Assembly: GCA_964575225.1 (NCBI GenBank)
Contig: CAZNQW010000046.1
Coordinates: 1 to 19,585, forward strand
Length of the DNA: 19,585 nt
Reading direction: 5' to 3'
From: CAZNQW01 sp964575225
GTDB taxonomy: Bacteria > Chloroflexota > Anaerolineae > JAAYZQ01
Positions 1 to 6,546 of this stretch are shown one piece after another. The notes beneath the pieces were generated by a model. It did no database searches. It was not told the DNA's origin and saw nothing but the letters and a program-made list of their open reading frames with translations. The position numbers and the translations under genes were made by a program. The first letter of the stretch is position 1. Each line of letters begins with the position of its first letter.

Positions 1-45
1 ACACCCTATCCTACACTCTTTCCCTACACGACGCTCTTCCGATCT
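1..45. other. Illumina TruSeq dual-index i5 adapter (sequencing artefact)
   Basis: Bases 13-45 match the 33-base TruSeq read-1 adapter, beginning ACACTCTTTCCC and ending CTCTTCCGATCT. Bases 1-4 (ACAC) match the end of the P5 segment, and the eight bases between them, CCTATCCT (5-12), match the i5 index sold as D503. The match to the P5-index-read1 layout is exact over all 45 bases, recalled from knowledge of the kit. This is untrimmed adapter at a contig end, not genomic sequence; biological sequence starts at about base 46. Confidence 0.97.
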
Positions 46-1661
46 GCCGGATTTCGCTAGAAAAAGCGTATCTGGTGTGCAAGCTGGCAGGTGAAGAGGC
101 GGAGGTGGACCCTGCGGGCAAGTTCCGCCTGTATCACGACGTGGTGTTGCCCGTGCCCAACCTGGAACCCCATCAGTGGCTGGCCATTCAACGGGGCGAG
201 GCTGAGGGCGCGCTCAAGGTGCGCATCGAATTGCCCGAGGACGACATCCTGGAAGTTATGGAACTGCTCTTTCTCCGCGGTCCGCGCACGCCCCTGCGCG
301 ATCAAGTGGGGGAAGCCATCGACGATGGCTACAAGCGACTGCTGGCACCCAGCCTGGAGCGCGACCTGCGATCCTCTCAGATCGAGCAGGCCGACGACCA
401 CGCCATCCAGATCTTTTCGGCCAATTTCCGCAACCTGCTCCTTCAGCCGCCGCTGCGCGGGCGGGTGGTGATGGGCATCGATCCCGGTTTTCGAACCGGG
501 TGCAAGGTGGCCATCGTCGATGCCACGGGCAAGGTGCTCGCCACGACCACGATCTTTCCCCACGCTCCCCAGAACCAATGGGCCGAGGCCAAGAGGTCGC
601 TGGAAGCAGCGCTGACCTCAACCGGGGTGCAGGTGATCGCCATTGGCAACGGCACAGCCAGTCGCGAGACCGAACAGTTGGCGGCCGAACTGATCGCGGG
701 GCGGACGGACGTGGGCTATGCGATGGTCAGTGAGGCAGGCGCCTCGGTCTATTCCGCCTCCAAGCTGGCCCGCGCCGAGCTGCCCGATTTGGATGTTTCG
801 ATGCGCGGCGCGGTGAGCATCGCCCGGCGCCTCCAGGATCCCCTGGCCGAGTTGGTCAAGATCGACCCGCGCTCCATCGGCGTGGGCTTGTACCAACACG
901 ACGTGGACCAGAAAAAGCTGACGGCTGCCTTGGATGTCGTGGTGGAGTCGGTGGTCAACTATGTGGGTGTCGATGTGAACACGGCCTCCCCGGCGCTGTT
1001 GGGCTATGTGGCAGGCCTGGGCGCCAAGGTGGCAGCCAACATCGTGGCCCACCGGGACGAGAACGGGCCCTTTGTCAAGCGTTCGGATCTCAAAAAAGTC
1101 AAAGGGCTCGGTCCCAAGGCGTTCGAGCAGGCGGCGGGCTTTTTGCGCGTGCCCGAATCGGCCAACCCCCTGGATAACACGGCCATCCATCCCGAATCGT
1201 ACCCAGCCGTGCGTCGGCTGCTCGAATTGGCGGGCACACGGCTCAAGGCGCGGGATCTGGTGGCTCGGGTTCAGGCGGTGAAGGACGAGATGGGGCTGGC
1301 CCCCTTGGCCGAGCTGCTCGAGGTGGGCCAGCCGACCCTGGCCGATATCCTGGACGGTTTGTCGCGGCCTGGGCGCGATCCGCGGGACGATCTACCGGCG
1401 CCGATCCTGCGCCAGGATGTCCTCAAGATGGAGGATCTGCGGGAGGGGATGCGGCTCAAGGGTACGGTTCGAAACGTGGTGGATTTTGGGGCCTTTGTCG
1501 ATATCGGCGTCAAGCAGGATGGCCTGGTTCACGTTTCCAAGATGGCCGACCGGTACGTGCGCAATCCCTTTGACGTCGTCAACGTCGGGGATGTCGTCGA
1601 CGTGACGGTCCTCAGTGTGGATCTGGAGCGGGGGCGCATCGGGCTCAGTATGCGCGATTAG
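46..1661 (+). CDS. tex: Tex family S1 RNA-binding transcription accessory protein, 5'-truncated
   Basis: Tex proteins are cytoplasmic nucleic-acid-binding factors linked to transcription and RNA processing. About 538 codons remain of the usual 720-780. The reading frame is open back to the adapter at base 45, so the N-terminal quarter is missing because the contig ends, not because the gene is broken. A YqgF/RNase H-like domain starts near the MGIDPGFRTGCKVAIVD motif (about base 471). It is followed by the conserved SEAGASVYSAS and DVSMRGAVSIARRLQDPLAE blocks, a helix-hairpin-helix region (SPALLGYVAGLGAKVA and KVKGLGPKAFEQ), and a C-terminal S1 domain (GTVRNVVDFGAFVDIGVKQD to the end). The order is canonical. 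The TAG stop overlaps the TAA stop of the opposing GNAT gene within four bases (TTAG, 1658-1661). Confidence 0.95.
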
Positions 1662-2290
1662 CCTTGGAGATGGGCCAGCGAGGGTTGGCCGGCGAGACGC
1701 TGGCGGGCCAGCCACTCCTCGCGGGTCAGGCCCATGTCGTAGAACAACACCTGGACCAGGGCGCCCTGAGTGCGAAAAAAGCCGCGCAGGTGGGCATATT
1801 GGGGATCGCGGCGGAGGATGTGATAGCTCGCGTGGTTGGTGTGACGATAGTGCTCGCCGGTCACCACAAACCCCAGGGCTTGGTAACAGCGGATGGCGCG
1901 CAGATTGGTGGCGGCCACATCCAGAACCATTTCGCCAAATCCCATCTCCCCAAAAAAATGGGACAAAAAGACGGTCAGTGCCTCAGTTCCGTACCCCTGG
2001 CTCACAAAATCGGCACCGATGGTGATGCCCAGGCGGGCAGATCGGCGCCCTTCGATATCTCGCAGGGTCAGGCTGCCGATGACCTGGCGTCCTTCGTTCT
2101 CAACCGTATAGAGTTGTCGGGTCGAGTCGTTCTGCCTCCAGGTAAACCATCGGAGGTTTTCGGTCCTGCTGCGACGGGGAAAGTCAAAAGGTTGATATAG
2201 GGGATCGACGAACGGACGCCAATCGGCCATGTCTCCCAGGTCCGCTCGCTTCATGGGCCGGATGGTGATCCGGGGACCGTGCAGCTTCAT
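1658..2290 (-). CDS. GNAT family N-acetyltransferase (RimJ/RimL-like)
   Basis: Predicted 210-residue acetyl-CoA-dependent N-acyltransferase; the substrate cannot be told from sequence. The start has the usual ITIRPMKRADLGDMADW opening of the RimJ/RimL-type group. The acetyl-CoA-binding motif A is VSQGYGTEAL (about residues 96-105), followed by the conserved NLRAIRCYQALGFV segment (129-142). It extends about 40 residues beyond the GNAT core. The ATG at 2288-2290 lacks a strong, well-spaced Shine-Dalgarno; an AGGAG lies 13 bases upstream. It is convergent with tex and transcribed away from the lkr-sdh operon, from which a palindrome separates it. Family assignment is firm, function is not. Confidence 0.88.
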   Translation of the reverse strand: MKLHGPRITIRPMKRADLGDMADWRPFVDPLYQPFDFPRRSRTENLRWFTWRQNDSTRQLYTVENEGRQVIGSLTLRDIEGRRSARLGITIGADFVSQGYGTEALTVFLSHFFGEMGFGEMVLDVAATNLRAIRCYQALGFVVTGEHYRHTNHASYHILRRDPQYAHLRGFFRTQGALVQVLFYDMGLTREEWLARQRLAGQPSLAHLQG

Positions 2291-2325
2291 TCCGTTCTAT
2301 CTGCTCCTGCTCGCAAGGTGCCTGT

Positions 2326-2354
2326 ATCATACCACGTCCCCCGCGATTTGAAAA
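2326..2354 (-). promoter_or_regulatory. Sigma-70-type promoter for the GNAT gene
   Basis: On the minus strand there is TTTTCA (2349-2354), a 17-base spacer, then TATGAT (2326-2331) with an upstream TG giving an extended -10. Transcription would start near 2319, about 30 bases before the GNAT ATG. The -35 matches consensus at four of six positions and the -10 at five of six. Confidence 0.55.
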
Positions 2355-2408
2355 GTCAGGCGGAGGCGCCCGTGGGGGAGGGTCGATCTCAGATTCGGTT
2401 CACAAAAG

Positions 2409-2444
2409 TGTCTGGGGAGGAGTAGGCCTACTCCTCCCCAGACA
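2409..2444 (-). terminator. Perfect 36-bp palindrome, probable terminator of lkr-sdh
   Basis: The two 18-base arms (left arm starts TGTCTGGGGAGG, centre GGCC) are exactly complementary without a spacer. It lies about 110 bases past the sdh stop. On the minus strand the stem is followed by CTTTTGTG, a short T run, so a minus-strand intrinsic terminator is the simplest reading. The T run is weak and the near absence of a loop is unusual. Confidence 0.55.
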
Positions 2445-2552
2445 GGGAGAAAGGAGAATGCACCTTTTTGTCGTGGTGCTATCTTTTAGACGATGGAGGC
2501 CCGGAAAAGGTTCCTCTCTCCCATACGATGCCATCGGGGCGCCCGCGATGGT

Positions 2553-3881
2553 CTATGAATCGAGCGTTTCCCAGGTTTCTTTGAGGCTGATGCCCTGCTT
2601 TCCCAATTCTTCCAGAACGGGTTCATAGATCTCGGGGATGTTGGGCACGTGCACCCCGCTCACGCCCGAAATTCCGCCTTGCAGGATCAATCGGGCGGCG
2701 ATGGCTGCCGGTAGCCCCACCGTTCGGGCCATGGATGTGTCGCCGTACGGAATGCCAAAGTCAATCAGAGTGGCGGTGATGGCCTCTTTACGATCGGGGT
2801 ACTGGGCCACCATCTCGTGCTGCATGATGAGCAGGTCCCGCTCGCCGGGCTGGTAGGCCATTGTGGTTTCCATTCGGGCCGTCAGGATGTCGATGGGGGT
2901 GTTCTTGCCGGCAGGCACCGGCTCATCGCCAAAGAGCCCCAGCCATGCCATGTCGGTGATCGGCTTGGCATCGGGCGGCACCCCCCATGTTTCGGCCAGA
3001 TAGCCGGGCAGGTCTGTATCGGCGCTCACCCCCAGCAACTGGGCCGTCAGCTCGCGCAGCGTGGTCGGAGCTGGATCCAGGGGCGTGTCTTCCAAAAAGC
3101 CCATCGCGACGATCTGGGCCATGGTGGCGCACCAACCCACGTTGCGCAACGTACCCCGGAACATCCAATCGGTGGGCTGAATACCGTAGGTATCCTGGTA
3201 AGGCAGGCTATCGCGGTTGGGATAGCCCTCGAATTCGCCCAGTCCCGGGATTTGCACGGGCCAGTAGTGATGGAAAAGTTCATCGCCTGGAATCTCGACG
3301 ATCTTGCCCTCTTTTTGAAAGCGCGACGGGTTCTTGCCTGCCAGCAGCACGCCCTTGGGGCTCCACGAGAACTTGTAGCCAAAGGGGTTGTCGTTGGCGT
3401 CGGGGGCCGGCAGGCCGCCACACCAGGAGACAAAGCTGGCGATGCGGCCGCCTTTGCGGCGTACCTCGTGGATGACCTTCATGGCCGACATGTGGTCGAT
3501 GCCCGGATCGACGCCGATTTCGTTGAGAAGGATCACGCCCGCCTCTTTGGCCGGGCCGTCCAGTGCCTGCATCGCTTCTTTGACGTAGGAGGTGGTGACC
3601 ATGTGCTTTTTGTGTTTGACGCACATCGATGCGACGACCGGATGGTAGACGTAGGGCAGCAGGCTGACGGCCAGATCGGCCTGCTTGATCTGCTCCTCCA
3701 ATGCTTCCTGGTCGTCGACATTCAGGGCCATGGCCGTGCCACGGGGGTGACCATCGATCAAGGCCTCGGCCTTGCTCACCGTGCGGCTGGCTACCGTCAC
3801 CTGAAATTCAGGCACGTCTAACAGGTAGCGAACGTGGGGCCTGCTCACCAAGCCCGCTCCGAGGATTAGGACTTTTTTCAT
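2553..3881 (-). CDS. Saccharopine dehydrogenase, glutamate-forming (SDH)
   Basis: Predicted cytosolic enzyme that oxidises saccharopine with NAD(P)+ to L-glutamate and 2-aminoadipate 6-semialdehyde, the second step of saccharopine-route lysine degradation. The 442 residues open with a Rossmann dinucleotide-binding segment, VLILGAGLVSRP (residues 4-15). They continue with saccharopine dehydrogenase hallmarks: NEIGVDPGIDHMSAMKVIHE, the SFVSWCGGLPAPDANDNPFGYKFSWSP region (conserved in the SDH half of animal and plant LKR/SDH), and TMARTVGLPAAIAA-like residues near the C-terminus. Length fits a stand-alone SDH domain. The ATG at 3879-3881 is preceded by an AGAGAGGGA ribosome-binding site. It follows lkr by 72 bases on the same strand, which strongly supports the assignment and a shared transcript. 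The product could also feed lysine biosynthesis if run in reverse, but the partner LKR favours catabolism. Confidence 0.93.
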   Translation of the reverse strand: MKKVLILGAGLVSRPHVRYLLDVPEFQVTVASRTVSKAEALIDGHPRGTAMALNVDDQEALEEQIKQADLAVSLLPYVYHPVVASMCVKHKKHMVTTSYVKEAMQALDGPAKEAGVILLNEIGVDPGIDHMSAMKVIHEVRRKGGRIASFVSWCGGLPAPDANDNPFGYKFSWSPKGVLLAGKNPSRFQKEGKIVEIPGDELFHHYWPVQIPGLGEFEGYPNRDSLPYQDTYGIQPTDWMFRGTLRNVGWCATMAQIVAMGFLEDTPLDPAPTTLRELTAQLLGVSADTDLPGYLAETWGVPPDAKPITDMAWLGLFGDEPVPAGKNTPIDILTARMETTMAYQPGERDLLIMQHEMVAQYPDRKEAITATLIDFGIPYGDTSMARTVGLPAAIAARLILQGGISGVSGVHVPNIPEIYEPVLEELGKQGISLKETWETLDS

Positions 3882-3953
3882 GGCTTCCCTCTCTTTAGGT
3901 AATATCGTTCAAAAGGCCGCTCCCAAAGGCAAGGTGCAGTAGTGTCCGAGAGC

Positions 3954-5267
3954 CTAGGCCAGGTACTGGGCGATGTACTGATAATCGGGCGTGAGTTTGC
4001 CCTGGTAAGCGATCACGGCCCGCTTGATCTCGGGCGGGAGATCGCACGCCTCAAAGGGCTGGGAAAAGTCGCAGCGGGCGATGGCCGGAATAAAGGGCGC
4101 CAGTACCCGGCTAAAGTCGGCCGATGCCTCGCGGGGGAGTTCGCTGGGCAGGATGTCTACGGCCATAAGCACCACACCGGGGCCCGCGATCCCGTCGGTT
4201 ACATCGCCCGTGATGGGTTCATAGACATAACAGGGGGCACCAGGTTCGGTCGATTTGACGGTGCACTCGATGGCGCCTTCGACGTCACAGCTAATGTCGC
4301 CGATCACCCGCAGTCGGGGTTGCACCACTGTTTCGAACATCGTTTTCAGATAGCTCTTGGTCACGAGGCGCGGGTAGGCCTCGGTCCAAAAGATGGCGTT
4401 CACCAGCACGTCCAGATGGGGCAGGTACCGTTCAAAGACGCCCCGATACTTGCCGGGGTTCTTGAAATAGTCCTGCAACTCAAAAGGTTCGGCTGGTGAG
4501 ACCGGTTCGACCATATGCCACTCTTTGAAGACGATCTTGTAAAGATGGTGTCGGGAATAATCCGTCCGTGAGGAGAGGTCCGCCAGCTCTTCCGGCTCGA
4601 TCTCGATGACGGGCAGCAGGTCGAGCATCTCTTGGGCGCCGCGCGAGACGTTGCCATAGCCGGCCACGCCGATGGTCAATGGCGCCAAGAGGTGGGGGAG
4701 TCCCTCCTCCTCGATGCGGGATCGAACCCGAGCCAGGGCCTCTTTGGCTTCGTCCAGGTCGTGATAGTGCCGTGTTTGTTTGAGTTCATCAAAGGGGTTG
4801 AGGATGCCTTCCCAAGTCAGGCGCTGGCCCAGCGTCCATAGGGTGTTGATCATGCCCGCTACCCCTGCATGCCAGCCAAAGAAGATCAGCCGGCGGTTCT
4901 TGTCGTCCACCACCCGTTCATAGTCGATGACCGTGCAGCCCAGATCCAGCATCTTTTGCAGCATGGGCATGTTGTAAGGCTGGCCCTTGATGACATGGGC
5001 AAAAAAGAAATAGGCTTTGTCGGGCTGAAAAAAGCTTTTGGGGATCTCTTTGATGCCCAGGATGAGGGAACAGTCGCTCAGGTCCTCCTGGACGCGGACG
5101 CCGACGTTTGCGAACTCGCTTTCTTTGAAGGCTCGGGTCTCCGAAGGCTGGACGATCACCTGAATGCCGTGCTTTTGCTGCAACTCGGCGGCATCCTGAG
5201 GGGTCAAGGGGACCCGCCGTTCCCACTCACTCTTGTCTTCCCGACGAACTCCAACACAAATGGCCAT
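3954..5267 (-). CDS. Lysine-ketoglutarate reductase (LKR, saccharopine-forming)
   Basis: Predicted to condense L-lysine with 2-oxoglutarate using NADPH to make saccharopine. The 437-residue protein has an AlaDH/PNT-like N-terminal domain (GVRREDKSEWERRVPLTP, residues 6-23; the KS-WERR-PL signature is typical of LKR). It has the conserved HVIKGQPYNMPML block (91-103) and a nucleotide-binding loop GVAGYGNVSRGAQEML (about 200-215), followed by DISCDVEGAIECT and the PITG element. I place the start at the ATG 5265-5267, because a GGGAGGAGG ribosome-binding site lies 7-8 bases upstream and MAICVGVRRE is where family members begin. A longer frame to 5336 exists but has no comparable site. It is first in the operon with sdh. 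In eukaryotes the two activities are fused; here they are separate genes. Confidence 0.92.
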   Translation of the reverse strand: MAICVGVRREDKSEWERRVPLTPQDAAELQQKHGIQVIVQPSETRAFKESEFANVGVRVQEDLSDCSLILGIKEIPKSFFQPDKAYFFFAHVIKGQPYNMPMLQKMLDLGCTVIDYERVVDDKNRRLIFFGWHAGVAGMINTLWTLGQRLTWEGILNPFDELKQTRHYHDLDEAKEALARVRSRIEEEGLPHLLAPLTIGVAGYGNVSRGAQEMLDLLPVIEIEPEELADLSSRTDYSRHHLYKIVFKEWHMVEPVSPAEPFELQDYFKNPGKYRGVFERYLPHLDVLVNAIFWTEAYPRLVTKSYLKTMFETVVQPRLRVIGDISCDVEGAIECTVKSTEPGAPCYVYEPITGDVTDGIAGPGVVLMAVDILPSELPREASADFSRVLAPFIPAIARCDFSQPFEACDLPPEIKRAVIAYQGKLTPDYQYIAQYLA

Positions 5268-5386
5268 ATACCAACCTCCTCCCAAAGGTAAATGAGCGAG
5301 ACGATCAGACGTTTTGGGCGCCGGCCAGGTTGGCATCGTGTCGAATGGCAGCCTGTTCTGGCTGGCTTTTTTGACGGTGCGCTACC

Positions 5387-5416
5387 AGTATACGCCGGAT
5401 CGCGACCTTTTGTCAA
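5387..5416 (-). promoter_or_regulatory. Strong sigma-70-type promoter for lkr-sdh
   Basis: The minus strand carries a consensus TTGACA (5411-5416), an 18-base spacer and TATACT (5387-5392). Predicted transcription start is near 5380, giving a 5' leader of about 110 bases before lkr. I see no recognisable riboswitch in that leader. Together with the plus-strand promoter at 5551-5579 this explains most of the 385-base divergent intergenic region (5268-5652); the part between them holds nothing else I can identify. Confidence 0.75.
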
Positions 5417-5550
5417 ATCAGCGCCGATGGCGCCTGCTCTGGGATCCGTTCAGACCGTGTGTACTTGAATGTGGCCCATTCCTCGGCAGAGCCTTTGCCG
5501 TCCAAGGAACGTTTGTTTTCAGTCTATACCCGCCTAATGGGATATTGGGT

Positions 5551-5579
5551 TTGACAGCGAGATAGAGACATGGTATACT
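5551..5579 (+). promoter_or_regulatory. Near-consensus extended -10 promoter for the CoA-binding/selenoprotein operon
   Basis: Perfect -35 TTGACA (5551-5556), 17-base spacer, TATACT -10 (5574-5579) preceded by TG at 5571-5572. The predicted start, about 5586, falls inside the palindrome at 5585-5601. A promoter this close to consensus usually needs a repressor, which fits the overlapping operator candidate. Confidence 0.8.
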
Positions 5580-5584
5580 TTCAG

Positions 5585-5601
5585 ATACCCCAGGGGGGTA
5601 T
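5585..5601 (+). promoter_or_regulatory. CsoR/CstR/RcnR-type operator candidate
   Basis: A 17-base inverted repeat, ATACCCC, AGG, GGGGTAT, sits over the predicted transcription start of the operon. A/T-flanked runs of C and G arranged this way are typical operators of the DUF156 family, which includes copper-sensing CsoR and persulfide-sensing CstR. The repeat is seen directly; the regulator class is inferred, and no such regulator gene is in the window. Confidence 0.5.
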
Positions 5602-5652
5602 ATGTTTCCATTGAGTCTCAAATGAGGTTCAAGTGCAGAGGAGTGAGTGGCC

Positions 5653-6045
5653 ATGCAGTCGCTGATCCAAGATTTCGTCAATCGGAGAGTGTGGGCAGTG
5701 GTGGGGGCGAGCCAGGACCGTAGCAAGTTTGGCTATAAAGTGTTTGATACCCTTCGCCGGGCGGGGTACACCGTCTATCCGGTGAACCCCAAAGGCGGCG
5801 AGTTGGATGGGGTCAAGGTATATGCTTCGCTGGCCGATCTGCCCGAAACGCCGGAAGTCGTGGATCTGGTCGTTCCGCCTGCGGTTACGGAGCAGGTGGT
5901 TCAAGAAATGCACCGGCTCGGTTTCCTGCGCGTATGGATGCAGCCCGGGTCCGAGTCCCAGGCTGCCATCCGCTACTGCAAGGAGAATGGCCTGCAGGCG
6001 GTCTATGACGCTTGTGCAATGGTTCATAAACGAAACTGGTTGTAG
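5653..6045 (+). CDS. CoA-binding domain protein (YccU-like)
   Basis: A single-domain 130-residue protein of the CoA-binding (succinyl-CoA synthetase alpha N-domain-like, Rossmann) family. Visible family features are RRVWAVVGASQDRSKFGYKV (residues 11-30, dinucleotide/CoA-binding loop), YTVYPVNPKGGELDGVKVYASLADLP, VDLVVPPAV, and the C-terminal ACAMVHKR segment, which carries the usual conserved cysteine. The physiological ligand of these proteins is not well established. I choose the ATG at 5653, as AGAGGAG (5637-5643) is nine bases upstream; the in-frame GTG at 5647 is too close to it. It is first in an operon with the selenoprotein gene 20 bases downstream, behind a strong promoter and a candidate thiol/metal-responsive operator. 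A role in persulfide or thiol homeostasis is possible, but only from context. Confidence 0.85.
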   Translation: MQSLIQDFVNRRVWAVVGASQDRSKFGYKVFDTLRRAGYTVYPVNPKGGELDGVKVYASLADLPETPEVVDLVVPPAVTEQVVQEMHRLGFLRVWMQPGSESQAAIRYCKENGLQAVYDACAMVHKRNWL

Positions 6046-6065
6046 GTAGATAAAAGGAGAAAATC

Positions 6066-6419
6066 ATGACAGTCGAAATCGATACGCAGGTCCAGATCGT
6101 TGTGTTGGGGCATCCGTTCTACGAAGCCTGTTCCTCGGGTGGTTGAGGCCCCGTGCGGTCTTCGTTGGAGACCTCACGCGTGACCGAGTACTATTTGCAG
6201 AAGCAGTATGGTGAAGCGGTTCAGGTAGAGTACGTGGATATTACAGACCCGGCTGCCCAGGCTCGTTTCCCTCAGCAGGTGGCATTGGCAGCGGAGCGAG
6301 GGCTGGCCTTCCCGCTGGTCTTGATCAACGGCGAATTGGCCTTGGTGGGTTCGGCCCATCTATTCCAGGTGTTGCCCTTGGTGCAGCGTATCCTGGAGGG
6401 AGAGCAACCGACCGCCTAG
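6066..6419 (+). CDS. Thioredoxin-fold selenoprotein with C-x4-U motif (TGA recoded as Sec); YuzD-like
   Basis: The frame from ATG 6066 (AAGGAG six bases upstream) to TAG 6417-6419 is interrupted only by TGA at 6144-6146. Read as selenocysteine it gives a 117-residue protein: beta strand IVVLGHPF, then C22-S-S-G-G-U27-G-P at the expected redox site, a helix (VRSSLETSRVTEYYLQKQYG), strand VEYVDI, then FPLVLINGELALVG with the cis-proline position of thioredoxin folds. The downstream half resembles the small YuzD/DUF1462 disulfide-oxidoreductase-like proteins. The sequence after the TGA continues the fold in frame, which argues against a random nonsense mutation. A SECIS-like hairpin follows at 6152-6178. 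A gene caller would start at GTG 6153 and lose the active site. A frameshift or mutation cannot be excluded from sequence alone, but the second TGA gene at 9006 makes recoding likely. Confidence 0.8.
6152..6178 (+). promoter_or_regulatory. bSECIS-like stem-loop, first selenoprotein
   Basis: Starting five bases after the TGA, CGTG (6152-6155) pairs with CACG (6175-6178). After one C-T mismatch, GGTCTTC (6157-6163) pairs with GGAGACC (6167-6173), with one G-U pair. The apical loop is GTT, so G6164 is the first loop base, 18 nucleotides after the TGA. Bacterial SECIS elements need a stem with G in the first two loop positions roughly 16-37 nucleotides after UGA; this fits. Confidence 0.7.
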
Positions 6420-6450
6420 TCCCGTTCTTGGATGCGTGCCGGATGAGAAG

Positions 6451-6480
6451 AGAGGGAGATTGACAAGTCTCCCTCTTTTT
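6451..6480 (+). terminator. Rho-independent terminator of the CoA-binding/selenoprotein operon
   Basis: AGAGGGAGA (6451-6459) pairs perfectly with TCTCCCTCT (6468-6476) around an eight-base loop, and the 3' arm runs into TTTTT. It lies about 30 bases after the selenoprotein stop. Confidence 0.85.
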
Positions 6481-6488
6481 GCTACACT
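6460..6488 (+). promoter_or_regulatory. Sigma-70-type promoter embedded in the terminator
   Basis: TTGACA (6460-6465) occupies the terminator loop, followed by 17 bases and TACACT (6483-6488). This would start transcription near 6495 and give the sigma gene a leader that includes its ribosome-binding site. The -35 is consensus; the -10 matches four of six. Confidence 0.45.
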
Positions 6489-6507
6489 CGTGTCCGTGCA
6501 CTATCGG

Positions 6508-6540
6508 TGAAACCTTTTGGATCTGGCTGCATCTAAAGGA
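6508..6540 (+). promoter_or_regulatory. ECF-type promoter upstream of the sigma factor gene (autoregulation)
   Basis: TGAAACCTTT (6508-6517), ten variable bases, then TGCATCTAAAGGA (6528-6540). The same two blocks at the same spacing occur at 7487-7519 before the disulfide oxidoreductase gene. GAAACC-like -35 and TCTAA-like -10 elements are typical of ECF sigma promoters. A start about seven bases after TCTAA would fall only a few bases before the GTG at 6547, so transcripts from here would be nearly leaderless. Confidence 0.65.
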
Positions 6541-6546
6541 GTAAGT

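Noticed and set aside
1..45. Possible native palindrome, promoter or plasmid end at the left edge.
   Set aside because: The sequence matches a commercial sequencing adapter over its full length.
2817..3821. A 334-codon plus-strand frame opposite sdh.
   Set aside because: His/Gly/Arg-rich shadow of the real SDH gene, with no ribosome-binding site or domain.
5268..5386. The roughly 110-base leader of lkr as a lysine riboswitch.
   Set aside because: It is too short for a lysine (L box) aptamer and shows none of its conserved loop or kink-turn features that I can pick out.
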